Source: Ignelater luminosus | Lineage: Eukaryota > Arthropoda > Insecta > Coleoptera > Elateridae | NCBI GenBank assembly: GCA_011009095.1 | Contig: VTPC01091223.1 | Span: 62,001-126,000, forward strand | Direction: 5' to 3' | Length of the DNA: 64,000 nucleotides | In this document: piece after piece, positions 24,549 to 35,824 of the stretch | How positions within the stretch are numbered: the stretch's first letter is position 1 | Layout: every line of letters starts with the position of its first letter | Notes under the pieces: generated by a model | What the model saw: only the letters and a program-made list of their open reading frames with translations | Databases searched by the model: none | Told to the model about the DNA's origin: nothing | Translations under genes and position numbers: made by a program

Positions 24549-25041
24549 GTTTCAATATTGAATTATTGCCTAAATCTAGCTCTTGAAGATTATTAAGATT
24601 CCTGAAGGCATTTTCATTGATTGTCTCAGTATCGCATGATGAAATTGTTAAATATTTTATGCCAGTGTACTCGATAGTATCTTCTGGTAAATTAGTTTCT
24701 TTACAATCAAGAATTGTCATTCTAACTAAGCGTCGCTGTATAATAATAGAATTTTAATATGAATAAGAATTAAAATAGAATTCAACACCCACTATAATAT
24801 CTTTACTGATGGAATATTTAAAACCGTGAAAATTCCAACCGACACATCTGTAATTGTATGTATTGTCCTTACGATCACGCAATAGTGTACACCACCACCC
24901 GGCTTCTGAATTAAGTAGAAAACTTGAAAATAACAAGAAACTTGCAACTGTTACAAAAAAATGTATTCATGTTTATAGCGGACTGTTGCTGTTAATGTGG
25001 CTGATATTTTAATTTCAAGCGGCTTATTTAAACTAAATGGA

Positions 25042-25099
25042 TGACCTTGATAATTTCACTGTAACCCGATGATACGACGATGTGGATAAAGGAATCCCC
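25042..25099 (-). promoter_or_regulatory. Upstream module of LRR-3: kappaB-like element plus TCAAGGTCA
   Basis: On the minus strand GGGGATTCCT (25099-25090) is a full match to the insect Rel/Relish consensus GGGRAYYYYY. TCAAGGTCA follows 39 bases later, then TTTAAATAAG and TCAGCC about 30 bases apart, a plausible TATA-like box and initiator. The gene behind it is dead, so this may be a fossil promoter, but it lies only 153 bases from the matching module of LRR-4 and could still act on that gene. Confidence 0.5.
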
Positions 25100-25251
25100 T
25101 TAAAACCCGCCCATTGCGCCTAAATGTTCGAAGAAGTAAAGTTGAGAAGATAAGTAGACCTGTCTCCTCTCACTTTTCTACGTTTTGATTAAGTTTGAAA
25201 TAAAAAAGACTTCTAAATCAAGCCAGAAGAAAAGAATTCAAGTTGTGTGAA

Positions 25252-25302
25252 GTAGATCCCCTTCCGCGACTTGAAGTTCGCCATCAGGGTTTAGTGAGGT
25301 CA
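25252..25302 (+). promoter_or_regulatory. Upstream module of LRR-4: GGGGAT element plus AGGTCA half-site
   Basis: GTAGATCCCC at 25252-25261 is identical to the LRR-1 copy. TGAGGTCAT follows, with AGGTCA at 25297-25302, 63 bases before the start codon. Confidence 0.5.
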
Positions 25303-25365
25303 TTTAGCGATTAACAGCGTTCCTGTGAAGTTTCCAAATCAAGTTATTGCGGTTCAGATGCGGCA

Positions 25366-26612
25366 ATGCAAGTACTACTGTTTTCGATTGCGATTTTAAT
25401 TTCTACAATAAATTTACAAACTATTCTCTGTAGTACAGAAGAGGTTTATTGTCAGGCAACAGGGGATAATAAAATTTTTACGTGCATTAACGCACCGTAT
25501 TACGGTTTTGGTAGAGGCGGCATTTCTCCTAACACAAAGGTATGCTACCATTACGATACCTAGTACATCTTTATTTTTTTAATAGTAATAATATTTTGTT
25601 TTAGAAAAATGTAGAGTTGGTAACATTTATAAATTGTCAACAAACGAATATACCAGAAGCAGGATTAGATTTTCCTTCTGCAAAAATTTTATCAATTTCT
25701 TGTGGCGTTCAAACAGTTCATGAAGATGCCTTTAAAAATGTAAATAGTGTTCGAGAATTAGACTTGGGAAACAATTTGATATCCACATTGCCTAATGGTG
25801 TCTTTAAGCGGTTGGAAAATCTGAAAAAACTTACTTTATCAAACAACAATTTAGAAGAATTACCGAGAAATATATTTGATGGTTTACGTAATCTAGAACG
25901 AGTGCATCTGTCTTACAATTCAATTTCAAAAATTGACACAAAAGCTTTCGATTCAACAAGACGCGTGAAAGAAGTCTATTTGAATAACAACAATATTAAT
26001 GTTATTCCATCAGGATTTGGGAAATTATCAAGCTTACGTACTGTTGATTTATCCTACAATAAAATTCAAGTGTTAGAAAAAATGTCGCTGTCTAGTTTAG
26101 AAAAATTAAATTTGTCGCACAATGCAATTAAAGATTTGCCTGTGCAACTTTTTAGGTTTACTAGTTTAAAGATATTAGACCTTTCTTATAATCAGTTGTC
26201 AATTATCCATGAAGATGTGTTAAAATGGCACGAACTAAAAGAATTGTATTTACAAAATAATCAAATTTCTGTATTTGAAGTAACAGGAATTGGTCTAAAT
26301 CAGATTGCACTAAACTTGCTAGATGTGAGGCATAATAGACTAGTGTTTATAGAAGAAGACTTCGTCAAACGTGCTACAAATCTCAATACATTCAAGGTGG
26401 AAGATAATCCATGGGATTGTAATTGCCTGGAAAAAATGGAATTGTTGCATGGCAATCTTCTGTTGGATTTTAGTTTTGCTTATGTTAACGGTGAAGAAGC
26501 TTTATGTGTAATAGTACCTAATGTTTCTAATAACAATGTCTGCAATATTAACAAAACCGACTTGGTCTATTATTATATTGCATTTAAGTCTCAAATTGAA
26601 CCTCGTGGGTAA
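25366..26612 (+). CDS. LRR-4: secreted leucine-rich-repeat protein (subfamily A)
   Basis: Exons 25366-25539 and 25605-26612 join in phase 0 (donor GTATGC, acceptor TGTTTTAG) to give 393 residues. MQVLLFSIAI opens a signal peptide of about 22 residues. EVYCQAT, FTCINAPYYGFG follows with the two-cysteine segment, then NCQQTNIPEAGLDFPSAK, SCGVQTVHEDAF, about ten LRRs and a cap NPWDCNC with cysteines at ALCVIV and NVCNI, ending SQIEPRG. There is no membrane segment. It is closest to LRR-1 and to the relic at 29.35-29.80 kb. It is intact and divergently arranged with dead LRR-3, so their promoters share one short interval. The first AATAAA downstream is at 26763. Confidence 0.9.
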
Positions 26613-26769
26613 AATATTTCCATGGGAAAATCTGTCTTGTCCTTAATGACTTATTGTTAGTACATAAATAACAATAATAATATAAAGTTTAGTTGCTTAC
26701 TGTTTTATTATAAACTACATTTGAATTTCTAAAGCCTGACTTAAAGTTAGATCACGTGGGTTAATAAAG

Positions 26770-29340
26770 TACATCTTACAAAAAATGTATTTCTTTCTAT
26801 AAAACAAAAATTGCCGGTAAAATTAAACTGAAAGTGACAAATAGTAAGTCAGGATTTTTTACAGTTTGTCGTTTAAGGTTTTGTTTGTTTCTTTTTTATT
26901 TTAAAATCGACTAGGCTGTTGACAAATGGAATCGTTTAATTAAAGAAGATCGCATTATTTCATAAATATGTCATCCAAATTCCAAAAATAGCAAATATAT
27001 AGCCAGCAATAAATGCGATAATTGTCCCAAAAAACCCCACTGTTCTCGCTTTTATACGAGTACATTACTAAGAAGTCTACACGATGATTTTTTGCACTAC
27101 AAAGTTCACAACCTCATATTTGAATAACTTTGTGAAGTTCAAACAAGAATTATTTTTGACATGTTTGCAAGACTGGCTTTTACTCAAAAATCTCAGTAGA
27201 TTATTATAAAAACTGAGCTTAATCAAGTAAATATTACCACATAAGACAATCTACACAAAAATTTAATAATTTAACGTCACTTACATCTACAACAAACCTT
27301 ACTCTCAGTTTTATCATAAAACTTTCTCGCAAATACGCTATATTATTAACAAACAATATACGCCCGAGGAACGTCTAATTGTTGTTGCTTTAGAACAATT
27401 GGCTTGGTGTTGTCGCGTTTCGCTACAATATTCCTACCCTTGGAATTTTAAAATTATTAAACTATTTCGCTATGTAAAAACCATCCCGTGTACGTGAAAT
27501 CCAGACACTAATGACATTTAAAGATTTTCAAAATAAAACGCAATGATGATTTTAAAATTGAAAATCTAAAATGGTAAGTAAATCCACTCATTGGTAATTG
27601 TTCTATACAACTACCCCTAGGAAAACGACGTTTTGAGAACAAGTGTTTGGTATCAGCAGGTAGAGAATTACACACAGAACACAATTAGGTGGCCGGAGGT
27701 GAAGAAAATTAATCCAATCTTGGTGAAACCGACGAAAGACAAACACCATTTCTAAGCACATCTTAGGTTATGTTGCACGATATAAACAATGATGTTGGCA
27801 ACTAATTCAGCTACTGCGCACATTACCAATCCCCTACTACAGCATGAACCGCATATGGTTTGGTATGAATTCCACCCCAATCTTGCGCGGGGGCGCAGAG
27901 AGGGTGTTGCTACATTAGTAGTAGTTAAAAAATCATTTTTTAATGAATTTACCCGCACTTGCGCGGGATCAATGTTCTCCAGGTGATTTAGGGAAAATGG
28001 GTTGTGGTACTGTCGGTTGGTACGCTGTCGGAGAGTAGCACAAACGTAGCCGCGATATTATAGTGTCATGACTATCGTTTTGCTAGTGAACTGTCAAGCT
28101 CGTCAATTTTCAAAGCTTTTTAAAAATCTTCGAAGTGTTTGGCGTCGGAGAGGCCTTTCGCAGGTGTCTTTTGATTCTCTGAATGGATATACATGCATTG
28201 GTAACGTTAAAATCTTTCTGTACAAGTTTAAGCCTAGGAGTAGCTGTATCGAACTGTTACCTTAATAAGACTTATTTAGTACTGATATGTTCCCTAGGTT
28301 AATTACACCGTACCCGAATCGACGTTGAGCTTTTTCGACTGATGGTTTGATGTCTAAGCGCTCGGAGAAGTGATGGAACTACCAAGAAGATCTCTGATCT
28401 CTTGTGCACCAAAACTTTTCGATGCAGCAAAAAGTAAATAAACCTAATTATGCAATTATTAATAATTAATTAATACTCCACATTATTATAATTACAACCC
28501 AGCTGGAATTAAATATAAGAACATAATCACAGACCTGTGAAGCCAGATAAATTCTATTTGTAATTTCTTAATTGATCACCAAATCGTTACTGAATATCCT
28601 TCTTAAGCATGCACATTTCAGACGAACAGCCACTACTGGAATTTCACTATGAAACTGCCATCAGAAAATCTAGCTGTCTCAACAATGATTATAAAGATAT
28701 ATCGGCTCGTACGATGTCGTCAGATCAATTAAAATGATCCAGATAGGCCAAGATGATTCTTGAAGACCGTATGCCATCTTGATACCATGTGACAGAACAA
28801 GTAAGCATCGAATTTATTAATTTTGTTTTTAATTAATATTTGATTCGACACGAATTCATTAAAAGTCTTTAAAGAATAGGATTTGAACACCAATAGCAAT
28901 ATCGAGTTAAGAATGATAAGCCGTCTGAACGAAACGGGTGCGGCGGAATCAAACTGAACAGAAGCGAGCTAAATGATCGGAATGAGTAAATAAAAGGGCC
29001 TAAAAGTAAAAAAAATATATAAAACCAACTAAGAAGACAATCAAATAATGCAAACCTGAATCTATTGTTTTAAGAGTCAAAATAAAAATAATTGATAAAA
29101 GTCTCTATTTTCACACCACAGAATTTTCTGACAAAGCGAACTTTATCGATTTGAGATCTTACAGAAAGGCATTACAATCCAAACTACACCCAGGCGGGAG
29201 GGATAATAGGAAATCTAATATGTATAGCATACATTTAAATATTGATGATGTGAAACATTTTAGTGAATAAAAAACCAAAGAGAAATAGGAGTTTTTATTC
29301 TTATAAAAGTTTTTAAAAAATGTAAATGTTACAGACTTTA
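26770..29340. other. Gene-free stretch with a GC-richer island
   Basis: No gene recognised. From about 27.63 to 28.40 kb base composition is richer in GC, with CTTGCGCGGG twice (near 27886 and 27962) and a short CCCGC/GCGGG hairpin. This could be a transposon remnant of unknown kind. The remainder is AT-rich. Confidence 0.35.
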
Positions 29341-29344
29341 CCGC

Positions 29345-29800
29345 AAAACATTCTCTAACACAAGTCTAATTCTTGAACACTATTTAGATTTCTAAAATCA
29401 TCTTCGTGACGTTTAGACGCCGCAAGAAACTAACTAATACAAATTTTAGAGAAGGAAAATCTAATTCTGCTTCTGGTATATTCGTTTGTTGACAAATTAT
29501 AAACGTTATTCTCTTTACATACTTCTAAAATAAATAATGTTATGTAAAAAAGAAAAATGTGTTAGGAGAAATACCGCCTCCACCAAAACCATAAAACGGC
29601 GCGGCGCGTTATTACCCATATAATTTTTATCATCTTTTGTTGTTTGAGAAAAAGTTTTTGTATTACAGAGAATAGCTTGTAGATATTTATTATACAAATT
29701 AAAATCACAATCAAAAACAGTATTTGCATTGCTGCATCTGAACCGCGATAACCTGATTTGAAAACTTTCCAAGATCTCTGTTAATCGCAAAGGCGTTCGG
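29345..29800 (-). pseudogene. 5' relic of an LRR-4-like gene
   Basis: On the minus strand from 29800 downwards the sequence follows LRR-4: GTTATCGCGGTTCAGATGCA around the start, AATACTGTTTTTGATTG for the signal peptide, TATGGTTTTGGTGGAGGCGG for the YGFGRGG segment, then a decayed intron and CAACAAACGAATATACCAGA for QQTNIPE and GATTTTCCTTCT for DFPS. It ends after the first LRR near 29345. Stops and frameshifts occur throughout. Further upstream the ATCAAGCCAGAA stretch of the LRR-4 5' flank is present (near 29850), but the part with the GGGGAT and AGGTCA motifs is missing. It is head to head with LRR-6. Confidence 0.85.
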
Positions 29801-29954
29801 CTTTGTCCGACTTGGAACTTCTATTCCTTTTTTCTGGCTTGATTTGGAAGTTTTTATTTCGAAGTTAATCAGCACATAGAAGTTTATCTATGTTCTTAAC
29901 TTAGACTACCCCGTCCAGCTTTGCATGACAAGTGCAATGAACAAATTCAAAGTG

Positions 29955-30045
29955 GGGGATTTCTTCTTCCACGCGCGTCATTCTGAAATTATCCGAGGTC
30001 ATCCGTTATTAATTTATAAATAAAGTGCCTCAAACAAACATCAGT
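29955..30045 (+). promoter_or_regulatory. Core promoter of LRR-6: kappaB-like element, AGGTCA, TATA box, initiator
   Basis: GGGGATTTCT (29955-29964) matches the insect Rel consensus GGGRAYYYYY. CGAGGTCAT follows 31 bases later (AGGTCA 29996-30001). TATAAATA is at 30015-30022 and TCAGT at 30041-30045, about 28 bases after the TATA start, which is the classic arthropod TATA-initiator spacing. Transcription would start near 30043, about 60 bases before the ATG. This is the best-formed promoter of the cluster. Confidence 0.65.
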
Positions 30046-30103
30046 TTACTCCCTATAATAGCAGCGTCCTTATCCTTCCAACAAACAGTCCGTTATAATT
30101 AAC

Positions 30104-31330
30104 ATGAATACATTTTTTGTAACAACTACAAGTTTCTTGTTAATTTTAAGTTTTCTCCTTAACTCTGAAGCTGGACGATGGTGTAAACCTTCAAAAGATC
30201 ATAAGAATTATACATGCGGCGGTTGGAGTTTTTATGGTTTTAAATATTACATCAGTAAAACTAATGTAGTAAGTATTTAATTGTGTTTTAATTCTTATTA
30301 TATATTAATTCTGGTTATTTTACAGCAACATTTAGTTAGAATGACAATTCTTGATTGTAAAGAAATTAATTTACCAGAAGATACTATCGAGTACACTGGT
30401 ATAAAATATTTAACAATTTCATCCTGCGATATTGAGACAATCAATGAAAATGCCTTTAGGAATCTTAATAATCTTCAAGAGTTAGATTTAGGCAACAATT
30501 CAATATCGAAAATAAATGAAAGCATTTTCAAATGGTCAGAAGAACTGAAGAAGCTTAATTTGTCTAATAATAATATAGAAGAGTTGTCTAGAAATACCTT
30601 CGAAGGCCTACACAATTTGAAACAACTTTATCTGTCTAAAAATGCCATTTCTAAATTCGATATAAAGACGTTGGATCCGGCAAAGAATCTAGAAGAAATG
30701 TATTTGGACAACAACCAAATTACTGTTATTCCATCCAGGGTTTTTTCTAAACTTACAGATTTACGTGTTGCCGATTTATCACATAACTATATAGCAAGTG
30801 TGGACAATTTATTTTCATCTACATTTAAGTTAACTTTTTTGAATTTGTCACACAATGCGTTAGTAGAATTACCGGAACAAGCTTTTCAGTTTATTAATTT
30901 AGAAATTTTAGATGTTTCATTTAATAAATTGAACGTGTTATATGAACAATCTTTAAATTTGGGCACATTAAAAGAATTTTATTTGCAGAATAACCAGTTA
31001 ACTGGGTTGGAGGTAAGGGCGATGGGATTCAATCGAATACCGTTAAGCGTTCTTGATTTACGTCACAACAAACTTGTGTTCTTGCATGAAGATTTCATTA
31101 AAGTCGCTAAAAATCTACTAACATTTAAAGTGGAAGGAAATCTATGGGACTGTGATTGTTATGATAGGATAGTGTTGTTACGTGGAGATCTTTCTGTAGA
31201 TTTAAGCTCACCATATGTAAACGGTGAAGAACCAGTTTGTATCGCGGGAATTTCAAATAGTGATAATCCTTGCAATATCGATCAAAGTAATCTGTCCTAC
31301 TATTATAAAGCTCTTGAAGAAGACGAATGA
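30104..31330 (+). CDS. LRR-6: secreted leucine-rich-repeat protein (subfamily B)
   Basis: Exons 30104-30268 and 30326-31330 join in phase 0 (donor GTAAGT, acceptor TTTTACAG) to give 389 residues. Signal peptide MNTFFVTTTS to SEAG, then RWCKPS, YTCGGWSFYGFKYYIS. Exon 2 reads QHLVRM, DCKEINLPEDTIEYT, SSCDIETINENAF, about ten LRRs, and a cap with NLWDCDC in place of the usual NPWDCNC, then CIAG and NPCNI, ending ALEEDE. The acidic tail and NLWDCDC are shared with dead LRR-3. No membrane segment. The second LRR differs from LRR-2 and LRR-3 (INESIFKWSEE instead of LPDRVFKxxGE) while the later part is almost identical to LRR-3. AATAAA at 31467. Confidence 0.92.
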
Positions 31331-31466
31331 GAATTCCATTTGTTCAAACTTATGATCGTGGATGCTTTTCAGCTATTTCTTGAATTTTGCAGTTGTGGAA
31401 AGTGATGGAGGTTTAGATCTAATTAGAATTGCTATATTTTCCAAGTTGTAATGATATTTAACTGTG

Positions 31467-31472
31467 AATAAA
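31467..31472 (+). terminator. Polyadenylation signal of LRR-6
   Basis: AATAAA 137 bases after the stop codon. The same signal and surroundings are kept behind LRR-3 (minus strand 19157-19152) and in the 3'-end relic (18730-18725). Confidence 0.6.
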
Positions 31473-31749
31473 GCGTTTTGAATAATCTCAACACTGAGTT
31501 TTCTTTTTAATTCTGCACTAAGATCCACGGCAATTATCTTTCCACTAACACAAATAGAAACAGTTAAGTTCTTACATAACTTAGATTAATCCCTTTCTAA
31601 GACCTTTAAGGTCTCAACAAGTTCAAATCTTTAAAATTGTTGATAAACTTGACGTTTAAAGTTTTTACTTTGCAGTGTGGTATTTCCCCATTAAACCATC
31701 TTTTATCATCCATAAAAGAACTATTTTGTCAATTCATTCTAAGAGTAGA

Positions 31750-33415
31750 TGTGGACGTAAAAATTTATTTTAACTTGAGATAGAGACGTCTGCGTAATCA
31801 TTTGTGTCTTGATTGTATTAAAGAATCTAACATAATCAGTTAAAAATTACAATTATTGATTTCAAAACCTTACGTTTGCTATATGCATGTGTGTGAACAT
31901 CAACCTGATTTTGTAATCCGCAGAAAGTTTAGTTTGTTAGGTCGGGGATTTTACTGCGTGAGGTAAGGAGATCTACACCTCAACCTTTTTCTTTTGCTAG
32001 ACGCCTTGTACGTGTGTAATTGTCAAGTCAATTTGAAATATTTGGTTTCTTGCCTAGGTAATAGATGTTCTCCAATGCTTCATCTGAGTTGACTGGGAGA
32101 TCGCATTCATCACATCATTTTTGAAGCGGTCGGTGTTCCACTACGAAACCTTTAAGAAACGACTCATTATCAGCACTATCTTTCATCAAAAACAGAAAAA
32201 ATGTCTTTCATCTCGCATTTTATACTATCATGTATATTGATCAAAAATTACTTAAGCTGGATTTTGCTTCATTCACTATGCATCTTTACCCTAAAAGTGA
32301 TCAAACATCTTAATCTGAATTCAAGATTTAATAGCAGTGTTTGTTTTTGATGGGAAGCATTATAAACTCCAAAAATACTTAACAGTTGTAAGGTTCAAGT
32401 GGTTGATAAACACGTAAAGGTGTGGAATTGAGACAGATCAAGACAAACCAATGTTAGTTTCACCTTATGGTTTCGAAGATGGAGAACATTACTAGCGATT
32501 TAGTAATTATTTTATCAATCGTCTGAGTTTCATTTATACTTTTATAAAAATGATAGTCGTACTTAGTACATAATCTCGCTGTTTTGATAAAAACAAATAA
32601 CTTTGCTGATTAGCAGGGAAATCAGTGAGCAATTACCGTTCTGTCTGCTGTATCACAGATAATTTCTTTTCTTGTAAACAATTTTCTTTGAATAAATATA
32701 ACTGCAAATTGTGTGATTGGATGGGAACGTACGTCAATAGCACACGAAGTTATATAATTATTGTTAATTATTGTCAAATATTAAAATTAAGTCAATTGAT
32801 TCAGTCAGAAATTTCTTTTATATGCCTTAGTCTGCATTTAGATAGTAAGACTACAACTTCTGCATTAGACTAACTCTAGACAATATTTGAATGGCAATAT
32901 TGATTCTTTGAAAGGCATTTATCACTGAACCTTATAATAAATGTGATAACTTGTTATAATAATTTATTTATTCGGTGAATCTTAAGAAAAGAGTTCCGGT
33001 TCAGCTTAATTGTTCTTTCAAATAAATTTTTATAATATAAATAGAATACAAATAAAAAGTTAAACAAAATATAATTAAAAAACAATTAATAGCAAATGAC
33101 TATTGCAATCTTAAACGTAGTATGAAAATAATAAACGTCGTGGGCAGCTGGCACATCGATACATCAATCTTGTTTTTCTAATAATAAAGAAAACATTCGG
33201 TTTTTAAACTGATATGATCAAATTTTTGAATCCTGTAAATAAAGCGTAGAAGGAGTATTTTGCCTCCGTTGTATACACTGTGAGGAGTCAAAGTCAAAAC
33301 AAGAACCATATACATGGAGACAACACCAGTGGTTCACTTAATAAGATCTTAAGTAGTTTCTATGTCAAGATAGTGCCTACAGTACAGTATTTTTAAAGGT
33401 TTAAAATAAATTATA
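31750..33415. other. Gene-free stretch
   Basis: The high similarity to the LRR-3 flank ends near 31745. Beyond it I see no gene; a small open frame at 32625-32873 has no recognisable feature. Confidence 0.35.
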
Positions 33416-33419
33416 GTAA

Positions 33420-33970
33420 GCTTTCCGTATGTAACATTTATCTGTTTTTTAAACCTAAAGATTTTATCATCATAGCATTATTGACTACTGGTATTTTCGT
33501 ATTATCATTCAGTACAGCGATTTCCCTAGAACCATTGTGCACGATTTCGATGGATTAAGCAGCAATACGTGTTCTTCGGAAAATTGAGATATGTGCTTCA
33601 AGTCGTTGTTCAGAATGTTCACGGCGTTACGAAGACATTCGGGTTTAAATAAATAATAGATTTTGGCGTCAACCACACAACCTGCTGGTAATATACGATG
33701 AACAGCAGAGGACCAAGCATTGATTCCTGCAGTATACTTCTAGTAACGCCGACAGAAGTAGATATACTAGTGGCATCTTTTACCCTTTGCTTTCTATTAT
33801 GAAAATAACTTTCTATTAGGTCAACCATATTATCACCAAGTCTGATACACTGCAATATATTAAGCAGCAACTCGCGGTTTATTGTGTCAAATGCTCTACT
33901 GTAATCTAACAAGACTAGTAGCGTACATTTCCCATTATTGTGTGTTTTAAGAATGTCACCAGATATATGT
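33420..33970 (-). mobile_element. LINE reverse-transcriptase fragment
   Basis: Reading down from 33960 on the minus strand: LLVLLDYSRAFDTINRELLL (palm motif 1), then IESYFHNRKQRVKDATS, GVTRSILQESMLGPLLFIVY (normally GVPQGSxLGPLLF), and a later frame with QFSEEHVLLLNPSKS-like text near 33560. This is typical of jockey/CR1-group LINEs. Both ends are missing and the PQG motif is decayed. Confidence 0.8.
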
Positions 33971-33974
33971 AATG

Positions 33975-34480
33975 AGGCAGTAGCATAACTATGTTACCAC
34001 TACTGGTAGTAAGTTATTGTTGTGCAAAGCGTAATTGATGATAATTATATTATCTTTAAAGAAATTTTCGATAACGTTGGTAATATGGTCTATAGTTTGT
34101 GTGATCTATATGTTGGTCAACTTTTGCTATCAGAGAACTCTTCCAGTTATCAAGATAGTGTCAGTCAGAATAACAGCAAAGGTTGTCGACAAATAAATGC
34201 AATAAAAAGTAACCAAAACCGGTTCTAAAGGTAGATAGAAAGATAGTAGTTAATTAATTATCTTTGATTGCAAGTCTTTGTTATTAAAAACTAATGAGAA
34301 TCTGACAATTCCCTGGACTCAATTGACAGCCAGTGTTGCCGCCTATAAAGTAAAAAAAATGATGTTCACATCTTTTGTGGTTATAAAATAACGGGGTCTT
34401 TTGTATAGAAAAAGTAAGCTTTCGAGTAGAGGCGAGAAACTAAAAAGTTTAGTTTTGATAATGGCTTTCCAGTTTTTAGT
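33975..34480. other. Gene-free stretch
   Basis: No gene or repeat recognised. Confidence 0.3.
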
Positions 34481-35450
34481 TTTATTTATGAAGTGTTTTC
34501 AAAAGTGAACAGTGCCCAATGCAGAAGGCAGTGCTTAACCTTCATTTCCTGCCAGGTTCTTGTATTATTTCTTGTTTTTGTTGTGGTTCGTTGTGTTTGT
34601 GAGCTTGTTTTGTTGTTGTGTAGAAGTCTGTTTTTTAATTATTATTTTGTATTGCCAAGAATGAACAAACCAAATGCAATTTTTAAAAAAGAAAGAAGGG
34701 AGTATTCAGTGGCAAATGGTATGATCCTAAAGCAATAATTGATTTGCCGACAATGCTTACGGATCTCAAGAACGGGAAGCAGTAGCCCTGGTTCTGCTGC
34801 TTCCGACTCAAAAGTTAGTAGCAATCTGAAGGATTATGATGAGTTTGAAAACGAAGACATCTATGACGTATTAAATGTGAAAGGATTAGGATTATTAGTA
34901 GAGTCATTCACAAAATGATAAAGTTGTGGTGGGGGCATCACACTTAGATTTGTTTCAGAAATGGGCTAGCTGCAACAGAAACAAGACAATGCACAAAGGG
35001 CAAAGTAAGAAATTTCTCAAAAAACAATCATTTTTACATCGTCAGAGCTATGCCTAATTTTGTTTTTCATATTTTTAGACTCAAACAAATCTATCGAGAC
35101 AATAAACTGTTGTACAGCCTGAGAGCAATAGAAAAAAAGCCCACTGCTGCAGGAACGTTTTGCGAGCTGATGAACCTACCATCACCAATGCTCAAAGTCT
35201 CAAAACGAGGCCGCTGCCTGCTTCAATGACGGAAATCTTGCCAGATCTGTATAAAACGACTAAAAAAAGAAGACATAGACAGAATTAACAAATCTGAAAA
35301 CAATTTTGAATAAGCTTCAAAGTTGGTAAGGCAACAGAAGTATCGAGCAAGAAAGCAACTCGAAGAATCATTTGCAAAGGCTGAAAAAAGCAAAAAATCC
35401 ATCCAACGAATTGCCTTAGACATCTGCAGTTTGTAGCTTTCTCTAGGGAA
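34480..35450 (+). other. Unrecognised coding-like relic
   Basis: Three frames follow one another. A hydrophobic one ends in NKPNAIFKKERREYS near 34690. A serine-rich then acidic one reads SSPGSAASDSKVSSNLKDYD and ends FENEDIYDVLNVKGLGLL (34780-34918). A basic one follows near 35140-35450 (KKAHCCRNVLRADEPTITNA, then KKATRRIICKG). The amino-acid makeup looks coding, but frames break and I recognise no family. It may be a transposon relic or a degraded host gene. Low confidence. Confidence 0.25.
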
Positions 35451-35803
35451 ATAAGTGTAGGATAAAAAACTGGAATAAATAAAAATTTGATTTCTTAATG
35501 TCTTACCCCCTTAATCTAGATAGAATTTTCAAAAAAGTAAGGCTTCCTGTTAAATTTCATTGTTAAAGGCGCAAATTTAGTCTAAATATATTTCATAATT
35601 ATTCCGAAAATCTCTCATTGTTAAAATAAACCTAATTAAGATTTCGCTGACATTAAAGTGTATCGGCATAGCCAAGATCTTCTGAACTCGTCTGGTAAGT
35701 TCAATTAAAATATTTCCAAAGAGGAAATACATAAAGGTGTTTTCAACTTATAATGGGAAATATATGTATCATAAAGTAAAGAATAAAGAGATTCAAGAGA
35801 TTC

Positions 35804-35821
35804 ATATATATATATATATAT
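35804..35821. repeat. (AT)n microsatellite
   Basis: Nine uninterrupted AT units. Confidence 0.9.
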
Positions 35822-35824
35822 CAA

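Larger units (their letters stand above)
19294..24970 (-). pseudogene. LRR-3: leucine-rich-repeat gene (subfamily B), inactivated
   Basis: Exon 1 (24970-24793) and exon 2 (24735-24549 and 20116-19294) match LRR-2 and LRR-6 throughout, but exon 2 is split by the 4.4 kb Ty3/gypsy element after the second LRR. Two further lesions are visible: a run of seven Ts instead of six in the signal peptide (near 24955) shifts the frame, and a TAA replaces the Leu codon after LSHNA (near 19767). The rest is well kept, with LRRs, a WDCDC cap and YYYKALEEDE at the end. Splice sites remain (donor GTGGGT, acceptor TATACAG). The 3' half and the following 400 bases are nearly identical to LRR-6. It lies head to head with LRR-4, about 400 bases between start codons. 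Confidence 0.9.

Noticed and set aside
27630-28400. GC-richer island as a possible gene or CpG-like promoter
   Set aside because: No open frame with protein character and no splice pattern; left as an unknown remnant.
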